A DNA stretch of 15,650 bases from Euryarchaeota archaeon UBA486 (GTDB taxonomy: Archaea; Thermoplasmatota; Poseidoniia; Poseidoniales; Poseidoniaceae): positions 1-15,650 of the forward strand of contig DAET01000036.1 of assembly GCA_002497765.1 (NCBI GenBank), read 5' to 3'. Below, piece after piece: positions 1 to 8,200 of this stretch; positions within the stretch are counted from its first letter, which is position 1; every line of letters begins with the position of its first letter. Below the pieces are notes generated by a model. That model did not search any database and was not told where the DNA came from. It worked only from the letters and a program-made list of their open reading frames with translations. A program made the translations under genes and the position numbers.

Positions 1-18
1 TACCCTTTGTACACGGAT

Positions 19-939
19 TCAATTGTACCACGCAGCGGCATCCGTGAACAGGTCGTAGAAGGCATCCAGCGACGCATCAATCGGCTTGGCATAACCTCCG
101 CCCATGAACACGACCAGCGGAACCTCAAGCGCTTCAGCGGCCTCAAACACGAGGTGGTTGCGCTGTCGCATGCCCTCCCTTGACACGTTGAGCTTGCCCA
201 GAGCGTCCGCTTCGAGTCCGTCCACACCGGCCTGATACAGGATAAGCTCGGGCTCAAACGCTTCGCAGAGGTACAGGGCTTCACGCACGGTGTCCAGGTA
301 GGCGGCATCACCCGATTCGGGCGGCACGGGAAGGTCGTGGTCGCTGACCGATTTTCGGAACGGGAAATTGGTTGAACAGTGAACCGAGATCGTACAGGCC
401 CGAGGCTCGTCAGCAAGCATGGTCGCCGTTCCGTCGCCCTGGTGCACGTCAAGGTCAACGATGGCCACGCGCTCGACGCCAAGGTGTTCAAGCGCATGGA
501 GTGCGCAAACGGCGAGGTCGTTGAACACGCAATAACCCGAGCCGAAATCTCGGTGAGCGTGATGCGTCCCGCCGGCCATGTTGCCGGAAAAACCGCCTGT
601 TTGGACGGCGTGTTCGGTGGCTTCCACCGCACCGCCCATGAGCACAAGCGTGCGTTCGATCATCGCCGGCGTCCACGGCGTCAACCCGATGCGCTTCTCC
701 TCCTTGTCCGTCAGTTCGCCGGCAAGAAAACGGTCGACGTAGTCCGCATCGTGGGCGAGCAGCAGAAGCGACGTGTCAACGGGTTGCGGTTGGGTGATGT
801 GCATCGCTTGGCTTGCGCCGGTCGTTTCAAATCGGTCGAGCAGACGCTGGTAGCGGTCGCGTGGAAAGCGCGCCTCGGGGTGAATGCCGTCGGTGTAGAG
901 GGGGTGGTACCACATCCCAAACAACGGCAACGGGGCCAT
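19..939 (-). CDS. Histone deacetylase-family (AcuC/HDAC-like) zinc hydrolase
   Basis: This 306-residue protein has the full arginase/deacetylase fold signature. In order from the ATG at 939 these are: an N-terminal YHPLY segment; the charge-relay pair His126-His127 in GGTHHAHRDFGSGYCVFND; zinc ligands Asp164 and His166 in VDLDVHQGDGT; the third zinc ligand, probably Asp240; and Gly-Gly-Gly-Tyr with the transition-state Tyr283. The layout and length match the short prokaryotic class IV (HDAC11-like) deacetylases. These remove acetyl groups from lysine or small acetylated amines; the substrate cannot be read from sequence. A longer frame begins at 1005, but an AATAAA/TTTATT box 25-30 bases before the ATG at 939 and the start of family homology just after it favour 939. 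The gene is divergent from the membrane-protein gene. Family call is firm; the physiological substrate is unknown. It is cytoplasmic, with no signal peptide. Confidence 0.93.
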   Translation of the reverse strand: MAPLPLFGMWYHPLYTDGIHPEARFPRDRYQRLLDRFETTGASQAMHITQPQPVDTSLLLLAHDADYVDRFLAGELTDKEEKRIGLTPWTPAMIERTLVLMGGAVEATEHAVQTGGFSGNMAGGTHHAHRDFGSGYCVFNDLAVCALHALEHLGVERVAIVDLDVHQGDGTATMLADEPRACTISVHCSTNFPFRKSVSDHDLPVPPESGDAAYLDTVREALYLCEAFEPELILYQAGVDGLEADALGKLNVSREGMRQRNHLVFEAAEALEVPLVVFMGGGYAKPIDASLDAFYDLFTDAAAWYN

Positions 940-962
940 GGTTCGGTGGTCGGACGAGGTGT

Positions 963-970
963 GAATAAAG
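963..970 (-). promoter_or_regulatory. Probable TATA box of the deacetylase gene
   Basis: On the minus strand this reads CTTTATTC. It is centred about 27 bases upstream of the ATG at 939, the spacing expected when transcription begins at or very near the start codon (leaderless mRNA, common in archaea). It is the most AT-rich patch of the 110-base divergent region. Inferred from position and base composition only. Confidence 0.45.
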
Positions 971-1024
971 TCCTGTGTTGGTGGCTGGAACGAACAGTGG
1001 GTCAAGGTTGGGCAAAAACAGCCC

Positions 1025-1030
1025 TACTTA
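1025..1030 (+). promoter_or_regulatory. Possible TATA box of the plus-strand membrane-protein gene
   Basis: The box TACTTA lies 26-31 bases before the ATG at 1056 and 20-25 bases before the ATG at 1050. The first spacing is the usual archaeal one, so it slightly favours 1056 as a leaderless start. The match to a consensus TATA box is weak. Confidence 0.28.
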
Positions 1031-1055
1031 GCGCAGACGGGCTGGAAGCATGGGC

Positions 1056-1937
1056 ATGAGCGGCGTCAGCCTTTACGAGCGGGTTCTCGGTGACACCACC
1101 GATGAACGGCTTCGAGGTTGGGCCATCAACGCGGCCATTGCGGGCTTTTTGCTCCACGTCCTGGCGTGCACCCTCCATCAGTTTACATCCTTTGATGTCC
1201 CCGACATGAACGGTTTCTTTGACTCCTACTTGGACGCCCTCTACACGCCCTTCTCCATCATCCTCGCCTACGAGGTTTACGAGCTCATCCGGGCCATTCC
1301 CGAATCCTTCTCCATCTCCATTGGAAAGCAGTTTGAGGTCATGAGCCTGCTCGTGGTGCGTGATATGTTCAAGAATTTGGCTGACGTTGAGAAAGCCTCG
1401 GGAAGCGCCGTTGACGGTGACGTGGCGCTGATTGCGCTTGAGGCCGTGGCCTTCCTCGTGCTCTTTACCACGGCCCTGTACTTCAGGCGGGTGACCTTGA
1501 CGTCAAAACACGACGATGACACCGATGAGGGCGTGACGCGCTTCGTTCAGCAGAAGAAGGCCCTGGCGTGCGGCCTGGCCGGTGTGTACGTGTTGTTGGC
1601 GCTGTATTCCTTCACGTCATGGTCGCTGAGCACCCTGGACGGGGAGGGCGATCTCAGCCGCACGGTGTTTTTCCTTGATTTCTTCACCTTCCTCATCCTC
1701 TCCGACATCATCATCCTCCTCGTGTCCTACAAGCACATCACGGACTTTCCCCAACTGGCCCGCAACACCGGCTTCGTGCTTTCCACGGTGACCATCCGAG
1801 TGGGCATCGGTACGCCCGGGTTCACCGGTGCGGCGTTGTTCATCCTCTCGGCGCTGCTGGCAGCTGGCGTGCTGCGGCTGAGTTTGATGGAGGAATCGGA
1901 ACCGATTGGCGAGCCACGAGAAGGCTCAACGGCGTGA
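1056..1937 (+). CDS. Multi-spanning integral membrane protein, unknown function
   Basis: A 293-residue hydrophobic protein with about six to eight predicted membrane helices. Clear ones lie near residues 23-39, 62-80, 123-143, 169-188, 202-224 and 257-276. Two loops are hydrophilic: residues 149-168 are acidic (DDDTDEG), and the C-terminal tail of about 15 residues is cytosolic-looking. A polar stretch near 88-110 reads SIGKQFEVMSLLVVRDMFKN and looks like the conserved core of the family. I have an impression of similar uncharacterised bacterial membrane proteins but cannot name one. An in-frame ATG six bases upstream (1050) is the alternative start; 1056 fits better the distance from the TACTTA box. 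The gene is followed after four bases by a 67-residue ORF, so the two are probably co-transcribed. No transporter or channel signature is recognised. Confidence 0.85.
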   Translation: MSGVSLYERVLGDTTDERLRGWAINAAIAGFLLHVLACTLHQFTSFDVPDMNGFFDSYLDALYTPFSIILAYEVYELIRAIPESFSISIGKQFEVMSLLVVRDMFKNLADVEKASGSAVDGDVALIALEAVAFLVLFTTALYFRRVTLTSKHDDDTDEGVTRFVQQKKALACGLAGVYVLLALYSFTSWSLSTLDGEGDLSRTVFFLDFFTFLILSDIIILLVSYKHITDFPQLARNTGFVLSTVTIRVGIGTPGFTGAALFILSALLAAGVLRLSLMEESEPIGEPREGSTA

Positions 1938-1941
1938 CTGA

Positions 1942-2145
1942 ATGTTCATTATTGGACGCGCTCCGGCCCCACCTGCCATGGCCACAGCCCCACCGCCACC
2001 CGCACAACCAACGACGGTGGCCGACTACACGGGACTCCCACCTGGCGGCACCTACGACCAATCCACCGGGCAGACGGTGTACATACAGGCAGACGGTGTT
2101 CAATGGCAGATGATGCCCGATGGCAGTTTCAACCGCCTTGGTTGA
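1942..2145 (+). CDS. Small Pro-rich protein with a C-terminal GGxY...DGxxW...DGSF motif
   Basis: A 67-residue protein beginning four bases after the membrane-protein stop, which suggests translational coupling; no ribosome site is visible. Residues 8-23 are rich in Pro and Ala. The C-terminal 35 residues carry an aromatic/glycine pattern: LPPGGTYDQSTGQTVYIQ, then DGVQWQMMPDGSFNRL. The regular spacing of Tyr, Tyr, Trp and Phe, with paired DG turns, resembles a tiny beta-sheet module (WW-like or OCRE-like in style). I take this as evidence that the ORF is real and not chance. It has no signal peptide or membrane helix. It may be a partner or separate soluble domain of the upstream membrane protein, since the Pro-rich part resembles a linker. 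Function unknown. Confidence 0.6.
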   Translation: MFIIGRAPAPPAMATAPPPPAQPTTVADYTGLPPGGTYDQSTGQTVYIQADGVQWQMMPDGSFNRLG

Positions 2146-2163
2146 CCACCTTCTTTGGGGTCA

Positions 2164-5100
2164 TCATCCCCAGAAGCGACGGGTTCGAGCGTATTCGACC
2201 TCGGCCTTGTGAATCGCTTGGAGCAAGCCCTCGGTATCGCCGGGTGCAACCTTCACCAACAGTCGATTCGCGGTGGCTTCAGCGATGCCACGTCCCATCA
2301 GGCACATGATGGCCTCAATGCCTCGATTAGCGACCAAATCGGCATTTTTCATCATCCGGTCCTGCTCCTTCTGGTCGTCGGATGAGACCCACTTCTCAAG
2401 CATCTCCTGCAGCCCCTCGCGGGCACAAGCAAGGCGCTTTCCGCCGCACTTGAGGCAGGTGCCCGGCCGGTCCATGGACTCAAATCGTGCGACACGGAAG
2501 CGACGGATGCCGTGGCATCGCAAGCAGCACAGCACCGCACGTTCGTTGGTGAGACGGCCACGCAGACGCTCGCGCAGGGCCGCATTGTCCCAGTTGGGCA
2601 AGAGCATATCGTCTTGGGTGCGGTTGGAGAGTCCCAACGGACCCTGCGCCGTGATCTCAAGCGAGAGCACACCGGACTGGAGTCCTCGCAGCACGTCGGT
2701 GGCGCCTTTCACATCCATGCGCTCGTGGAAGAGTTTTGAGAGCACCTCTTCCATGACGACGGTGCCGCGGTATTTGCGAAGTAGGGCTTGGAGGTTGATG
2801 CGACGCGGATCGACGCCGTGGCGCAAGATGCCGAAAATTTTGGCCACCTGTGCAAATCGCCACCTCACTTGACGGGAATTGGGAACCGTGATGCTGAGCA
2901 GTTGTTCAATGGCTTCTGGCGGTGTCTCCATCAGCCAGCCCACGATGTCCTCGGGGCGGACACCGCCGACCTGAAGCGCAATGCGGGTGGGCTCAACGAT
3001 AAGCCGACCCCAACTTCCCGATTTGGTCGAGGCCATGGCGAGCAGGAAGTTGCCCAAGGCCTCGTTGATCTTCGAGCCCTGGCAGCAGTTCAGGACAAAG
3101 GCGTCGTCGCGCTCCTCCAGCGTCATCTTCCGGTCGGTGGGCAACGTGCCCGTGGCCTCAACATGAGCGGCGATGGTTTCGGCGAGCATGCTTCTGGCCT
3201 CGTCATCAAGCGGGTAGTCCAGCAGCCCTGCCGTTCGTGGCGGAACCAAGGCCAGGGGGTCCAATTCGGGTTGTTGCGGAGCATCGAGCAGGCCGAGGTC
3301 GTGAGCGATGAGGTGGCGAAGGTAGCCCACATCGCGAGCCACGGATTCAGGCACGGGCGGTAATTCACCCAGCCACTGAGGTGCTTTGCCGTGGTCACTC
3401 ACGGGCGCCACGAGTAATTCGGATTGCTCCGGGTCAGCGTCCACAATGAGCCAGGTTCGTCCTGCGATGACGAAGCGCCGAGGTGTTCCATCATCGTCCT
3501 CCCCGGCATCGTTGAGGCTGAGAACGAAGGCTTCGTCCACGTTGCCGAGGCTGCGCCGAGTGACGGCATCACGAACGCGGTAGGTCTTCTTGTCGGGAAT
3601 CATCGACAGGTGTTTGGACACCCATTCGCGCGTCTTTCCTGCCGTGGACAACCAGCCTCGAGCAAATCGCTTCGGCACATCCACCGTTCGTTCGGTGTAG
3701 AGCCGTGGAATCGCTTCGTCGGGCGTGTTGTAGAGCGGCAGTTCTTCGGGAAGTTCCTCGCCTCGAGCGAGGGCTTCCTCACGGGCGATTTGGTAGACGG
3801 CCTTTGGCCATCGGTACCACGGCACTTCGCTGGGCACCGGCGTGAACCGCAACACCCAGCGTTCGGCGAGCACCTGCAAGATGGCCTCGGTGTCAGCCCG
3901 CTGCCAGCCTTCGAACTGAGGCGCTGCTGCAAGAAGTTGGGTGGCTTCGTCAATGCTGACCGCCTTGAAACAGTGCACCATCAACACCAGTTGATTGGCA
4001 GCGATGACACCCGGGCGTGGCCGCCACACCACCGGTTCAATTTCGCCCACCATGGCCCGCTGGGCCACGACCGCCGACTCGAGCAAGTGGTCAACGTCCC
4101 ACGAAATGACGTGGCCACGGCCCACCCCGCCCAACCTGTGATCGGCACGCCCCACGCGCTGCAGCATACGGTCCACCGATTTGGGAGAGTGAACCTGCAC
4201 GATACGGCGGACGCTCCCGACGTCGATGCCCAGCTCGAGGCTGGACGTGCACACCAATCCCGAAAGGGTCCCGTCGCGCAACTCATCTTCCATTTGTTGA
4301 CGCGTCTCGGCCGCCAGCGACCCGTGATGCACACCGATCTTGAGGTCAGGTGCCAACGCCTGAAGCCGCGTGGACAAGGTCTCTGCGTCGCTTCGACTGT
4401 TCACGAACACCAAACAGGGCGATTGGGTTCGCAAAATGTGACAAAGGTGGCGATAAGCGGCGTGCTGCTTGGGACTGAGGGCAGCATCGATGGCCCCGAT
4501 TTCATCCTCGGGAAGCGGCGTCGGTGATTCAACCGTGAGTTCCGTGGTGCGCTGACCCGTGGTGATGAGCGGTGTTGCCTTGCCGGGTGAAAGCCAGTGA
4601 GCGACGGCCTCGGGATTGCCGACCGTCGCCGAAAGCCCCAGCCGCTGAACGGGCCGACCTGTGAGGGCCTCGAGGCGAGAAAGCCCCACACCAAGTTGCC
4701 AACCTCGCTCCGAAGCGGCCAAATCATGAACCTCGTCCACCACCACAGCCTGAACCGTGCTCAACATGGCGCGCAAATTTTTGCCGCTGAACATGAGCTG
4801 GAAGGTCTCTGGCGTGGTGACCAGGAGGTTCGGTGGCTTCCGCGTTTGTTTGGCACGCTGCGCTTGAGTGGTGTCGCCATGACGAACATCAACTCGCAAA
4901 CCAACAGCCTCGGCCAGTTCGGTCAAGCGCCGGTCAACGTCTCGATTCAGCGCGCGAAGCGGAGTGATGTAGAGAATGGACATGGAAGGCCAACCCTCCT
5001 CGAGGCACCGATGGAACAGGGGCAGGATTCCCGCCATGGTTTTCCCCGACCCGGTGGGAGCGATGACGAGGCGATCGTGGCCTTCCATCACATCGGGCAG

Positions 5101-5190
5101 CACATTCTCTTGGACGGGCGTTGGCTCCCACCCTTTTTCCTCCAGCGCAGCGGCAAGGTTTGGATGAAGCCGGGAGAAGACGCGTGACAT
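2164..5190 (-). CDS. lhr: Lhr-family superfamily 2 ATP-dependent helicase
   Basis: A 1008-residue DNA/RNA helicase of the archaeal Lhr type, an ATP-driven 3'-to-5' translocase linked to replication-fork or RNA processing. From the ATG at 5190: Q-motif region PTPVQ near 24-28; Walker A APTGSGKT at 44-51; ITPLRAL near 75; TTPE near 125; DEVH box at 152-155; SAT at 187-189; and motif VI QRVGRADHR at 344-352. These are followed by the long Lhr winged-helix/beta-barrel region. The C-terminal part has a zinc ribbon (CxxC at 889-892 and CxxC at 912-915) and a helix-hairpin-like tail ending YARTRRFWG, both typical of archaeal Lhr proteins. A TTG-started extension to 5253 exists, but GGGGAG just before the ATG at 5190 and the motif spacing favour the shorter form. 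It lies downstream of the giant exoprotein on the same strand, with no obvious functional link. Confidence 0.93.
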   Translation of the reverse strand: MSRVFSRLHPNLAAALEEKGWEPTPVQENVLPDVMEGHDRLVIAPTGSGKTMAGILPLFHRCLEEGWPSMSILYITPLRALNRDVDRRLTELAEAVGLRVDVRHGDTTQAQRAKQTRKPPNLLVTTPETFQLMFSGKNLRAMLSTVQAVVVDEVHDLAASERGWQLGVGLSRLEALTGRPVQRLGLSATVGNPEAVAHWLSPGKATPLITTGQRTTELTVESPTPLPEDEIGAIDAALSPKQHAAYRHLCHILRTQSPCLVFVNSRSDAETLSTRLQALAPDLKIGVHHGSLAAETRQQMEDELRDGTLSGLVCTSSLELGIDVGSVRRIVQVHSPKSVDRMLQRVGRADHRLGGVGRGHVISWDVDHLLESAVVAQRAMVGEIEPVVWRPRPGVIAANQLVLMVHCFKAVSIDEATQLLAAAPQFEGWQRADTEAILQVLAERWVLRFTPVPSEVPWYRWPKAVYQIAREEALARGEELPEELPLYNTPDEAIPRLYTERTVDVPKRFARGWLSTAGKTREWVSKHLSMIPDKKTYRVRDAVTRRSLGNVDEAFVLSLNDAGEDDDGTPRRFVIAGRTWLIVDADPEQSELLVAPVSDHGKAPQWLGELPPVPESVARDVGYLRHLIAHDLGLLDAPQQPELDPLALVPPRTAGLLDYPLDDEARSMLAETIAAHVEATGTLPTDRKMTLEERDDAFVLNCCQGSKINEALGNFLLAMASTKSGSWGRLIVEPTRIALQVGGVRPEDIVGWLMETPPEAIEQLLSITVPNSRQVRWRFAQVAKIFGILRHGVDPRRINLQALLRKYRGTVVMEEVLSKLFHERMDVKGATDVLRGLQSGVLSLEITAQGPLGLSNRTQDDMLLPNWDNAALRERLRGRLTNERAVLCCLRCHGIRRFRVARFESMDRPGTCLKCGGKRLACAREGLQEMLEKWVSSDDQKEQDRMMKNADLVANRGIEAIMCLMGRGIAEATANRLLVKVAPGDTEGLLQAIHKAEVEYARTRRFWG

Positions 5191-5194
5191 ACTC

Positions 5195-5212
5195 TCCCCA
5201 CCCCTGTGGAGA
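5195..5212 (-). promoter_or_regulatory. Possible RNA hairpin covering the Lhr ribosome-binding site
   Basis: Read on the minus strand, TCTCCAC and GTGGGGA form a seven-pair stem (one G-U) around the loop AGGG, ending four bases before the Lhr ATG. The purine-rich GGGGA that could serve as the ribosome site lies in the 3' arm, so folding would hide it. The stem is short and could be chance; no ligand-binding domain is visible. Confidence 0.25.
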
Positions 5213-5231
5213 TGGCCTCTGCCCACTGCAT

Positions 5232-5253
5232 TTGAGGATTTGGCTTTCCTCAA
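5232..5253 (-). terminator. Inverted repeat between the giant exoprotein and lhr
   Basis: A perfect seven-base inverted repeat (TTGAGGA / TCCTCAA) with an eight-base loop lies about 15 bases past the stop of the giant gene and 42 bases before lhr. Next to it, at 5253-5263, is the palindrome ACGCTTAGCGT. The stem could end or attenuate the exoprotein transcript or stabilise its 3' end. No U-tract follows, so it is not a standard intrinsic terminator; the role is a guess. Confidence 0.25.
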
Positions 5254-5268
5254 CGCTTAGCGTGGCGC

Positions 5269-8200
5269 TCAATCGTCGTCGTCGTCGAAGTCGTCTTCGT
5301 CGTCGTCCTCGTCTTCCCAGTCCTCTTCGTCCTCGGCAAAGGCACCCTCACCGTAGTCAATGGAGGTGCGCGTGGCGACCGTGAAGACCACGGCGAGGGT
5401 CATGATGCTCAGGATGGCAAACATCCACGCCAGTGGCTGTTCTCGCACGGAGTCGAACCAACCGAGGTATTGACCGTAAGCGATGGTGACGGCGTGTTCA
5501 GCTGAATTGTCATCGTCGTTGGCTTCGGGGACTTCATCCTCGTAATCAACCACGACGCGGACACGGTCCACGTCCTCCGATTCCCAAACGACCGAGACCG
5601 GGTACATTTCGCCGGCGTCAATGCCGTTCACACGGACGACGTCAAACGGCTCCTCCGCTGAGCCAGCGAAGAAGGCGACCTTGAACTGTGAGGAAGTGTT
5701 GCCTCCAGCATTGTAAATCGTGGCCGTGATGTCGATGTTGGCACCGGGTGCGATGTGGTCGTCGCTCATCACGATGTTCTTGACCCGCAGTTCGGGGCCC
5801 ACAGCGCCCAAACGCACCCATTGACGCTCGAAGTCGATGTCGTCGGAGGCCAATTCCGGGATGGGGCTGGCCTCGGAGTTGGACACGACGGGGAACTGGT
5901 TGCCGGCCGCATCGTAGCCAGTCACGTAGAAGCCGACGAAATCACCGGCCTTGGGATCGATGGTACCGCCAGCCGTGATGTCGACCACACCGGTCCAAAT
6001 CACGTTCTGGCCGTCCTGCTGCATGCCCAACAACGTGGAGCCTGCACCGATGGTCATCGTTCGAGTGGCGTCGCGCATCACCCAATGAACCACCTGCTTT
6101 GAGCCGGTCAAATCGGCGTCTTCGGTGCCTTGGAACTCCACTTCGATCTGCGTGAGGTCGTTGGTGGCGGAGATGTCGATGACGTTGAGCGGTGCGACAC
6201 GGCGTGTCACACGTGGCGCTGCGTCGTCAACCACGACCTGGAGCGTGGTTGAGACCAGCGTTCCCGTCATGTCTTCACCACGGCCCGGGATATTCGTAAT
6301 CGAAATCAAGCAGGTTCGGGAAGGCGAGGATTGCAGCGTCAGCGCAGAAGAAAGCGGCACTTCAACGGCGTAGCCGCCGTCGCTGGTCAACGAGCCGTCG
6401 GACCAGAGTTTCTCACCGTCAAACACCTCGACGAGGATGCCGACGTCTCGAGGTGCCGGTGTTTGGCTGCCTTCGTAGACCACGCGACCGGTGAAGGCCA
6501 AGCGGTCGTCCTTCCGGACACGGCTGCCGTCGGCCACCGGTCCCGTGCGGGGTTCACTGATGTCCTCAACCGCGAAGTCGGTGGGCGAAAGCATCAGGTC
6601 GTTTTCCACCCGGAACGTGTGTTCCAGCAACAGGATCCGACTGGGGTCCGAACTGCCCAATTCCTTGTACACCAAGGCCACATCACCCATTTCTTCGTCG
6701 GGCCAATCCCAACTGAAGGTGAAGTGGAAGTCAAGCAGAATCCAGGGCAACCCCGATTCGTTGGTGGTTTGCACCATGCGGCTGGTTGGTGAGAGGTGAA
6801 TGTAGGGTGAATCCGACCAGAAGGTGTTGTTGGTACCGGAGTAGGAGATGCTCTGTGCGTCTCGGGCTGGGTTGGGACCTTCAAAGTCGAACACGAGGGA
6901 GATGAACTCGAAGTCAATCGCGGTGTTGGCATCGATGAAACCGAGCGAGATGGTTTGGTCCATGCCAGCAAAGACGGCTTCGTTGTCCTCATGACCGAAC
7001 CACTCCAAACCGGTGAAAATGGCGGAAGAGTCCTTTCGGGTGCGGAAGGTGGCGTCGTCGTACAGGAAGCCCTCGCTGGACTCAAACATCAACAACTCGT
7101 CTTCGTCGTTCATGACGGTGAAATGGAGCGGGTTGCCTGCTTGGTCGCCGCCGTCCCAGAAGTAGGACACGCGCCCCATGTTCGGGTTGCGAGAGGTGTC
7201 GATGGTCGTGATGAACCACTTGGAGCGCGCCTCGGTGGTGTTGGACACTGCCTTGGAGACGTACTCTTCGGGGTCGGCCTCACCGTTGCGATTGGCGTCG
7301 TGGTCAGCTTCCACCCAGTAGTTGAGTTCGAGTTCCATCGGGTGGCCAACCTTGTCCTCGACCAGCACTTGGATCGTTTGCTCGTTGGTTGCCGCCTCGT
7401 ACGCATCGTCAACTGGAACGACCTGCTTGCGCTCAGGATGTGTGGCGTCCACGAGGAAGGTGCGTCGCCATTCGCTGTTGGGTTGTTGGACGTGATCGGG
7501 GTTGCGTTCGTTGTAAGTTTGAACTTCGTAGGTGAGGCCGTCAGCCACGTCGATGGACGGGAGGTCGATGGAGATGAAGAACGACCCGTTGTTGTTGGTG
7601 GTGTCCCGTGCCGTCGCCTCAACATAGCCGTTTCGAGAAATGCGAACGTCAAAGGCGCTGTCCTTGGGGGCGTCGTCGGTGTCTTGGAACCACATGGCGC
7701 CCACGAAGTGAAGTTGCTCACCGGCAGCGACCCAAGAGCCGTCCTCAACGTCCAGCGAGGTGAGCTCACCGTCGTTGTCGCGAACGTTGAGCCAACCCAG
7801 GCCAAAGGAGCGGTTCACGCGCAGGCCCTCGTCGGAGGTCAGCGGTTCAGGAGCGAAGCCTGCCGTGCCACTGTCGTCAAGGCAACCCACGCGGAAGCGA
7901 ACGTTGTCTTGGTCGGGCAGTTCGCTGGTGATGAAGAACTTCCAATGAATCTCGAGAATGCCGTTGCTTTCAATCGAATACGAGGTCGGGTCGACTTCAA
8001 TGTACTGTGCCGGGTCGTTCGGGTCGGGGAACACGTCGCCGTACTGCCATGAAATCACGGGCCAGTTGGCGGCGCTGCCGGCGGTCATGAGGGTCAACTC
8101 GGCGCTCACCATGGAGTTGGCCGCTTCACCGATAACGTGGCGGGACACGACCTCGTAAGGCGTGATGCGCTCGTGGAGGATTTCACCCTCGGGGATGGCC

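Noticed and set aside
379..1059. 226-residue plus-strand frame opposite the deacetylase gene
   Set aside because: It is antisense to a gene with a complete catalytic signature; composition is Arg/Val/His-rich as expected from the reverse of GC-rich codons.
3424..4527. 367-residue plus-strand frame inside lhr
   Set aside because: Antisense to the helicase motifs, with no recognisable motif; a by-product of high GC.
5191..5253. TTG-started 21-residue extension of Lhr
   Set aside because: It spans the two inverted repeats, and the helicase homology and GGGGAG site place the start at 5190.
5253..5263. Palindrome ACGCTTAGCGT as an operator or attachment site
   Set aside because: Only 11 bases and single in the window; no partner repeat or integrase gene.
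6955..8052. 365-residue plus-strand frame opposite the giant exoprotein
   Set aside because: Val/Gly/His-rich translation without domain character; the minus strand encodes clear beta-domain repeats.
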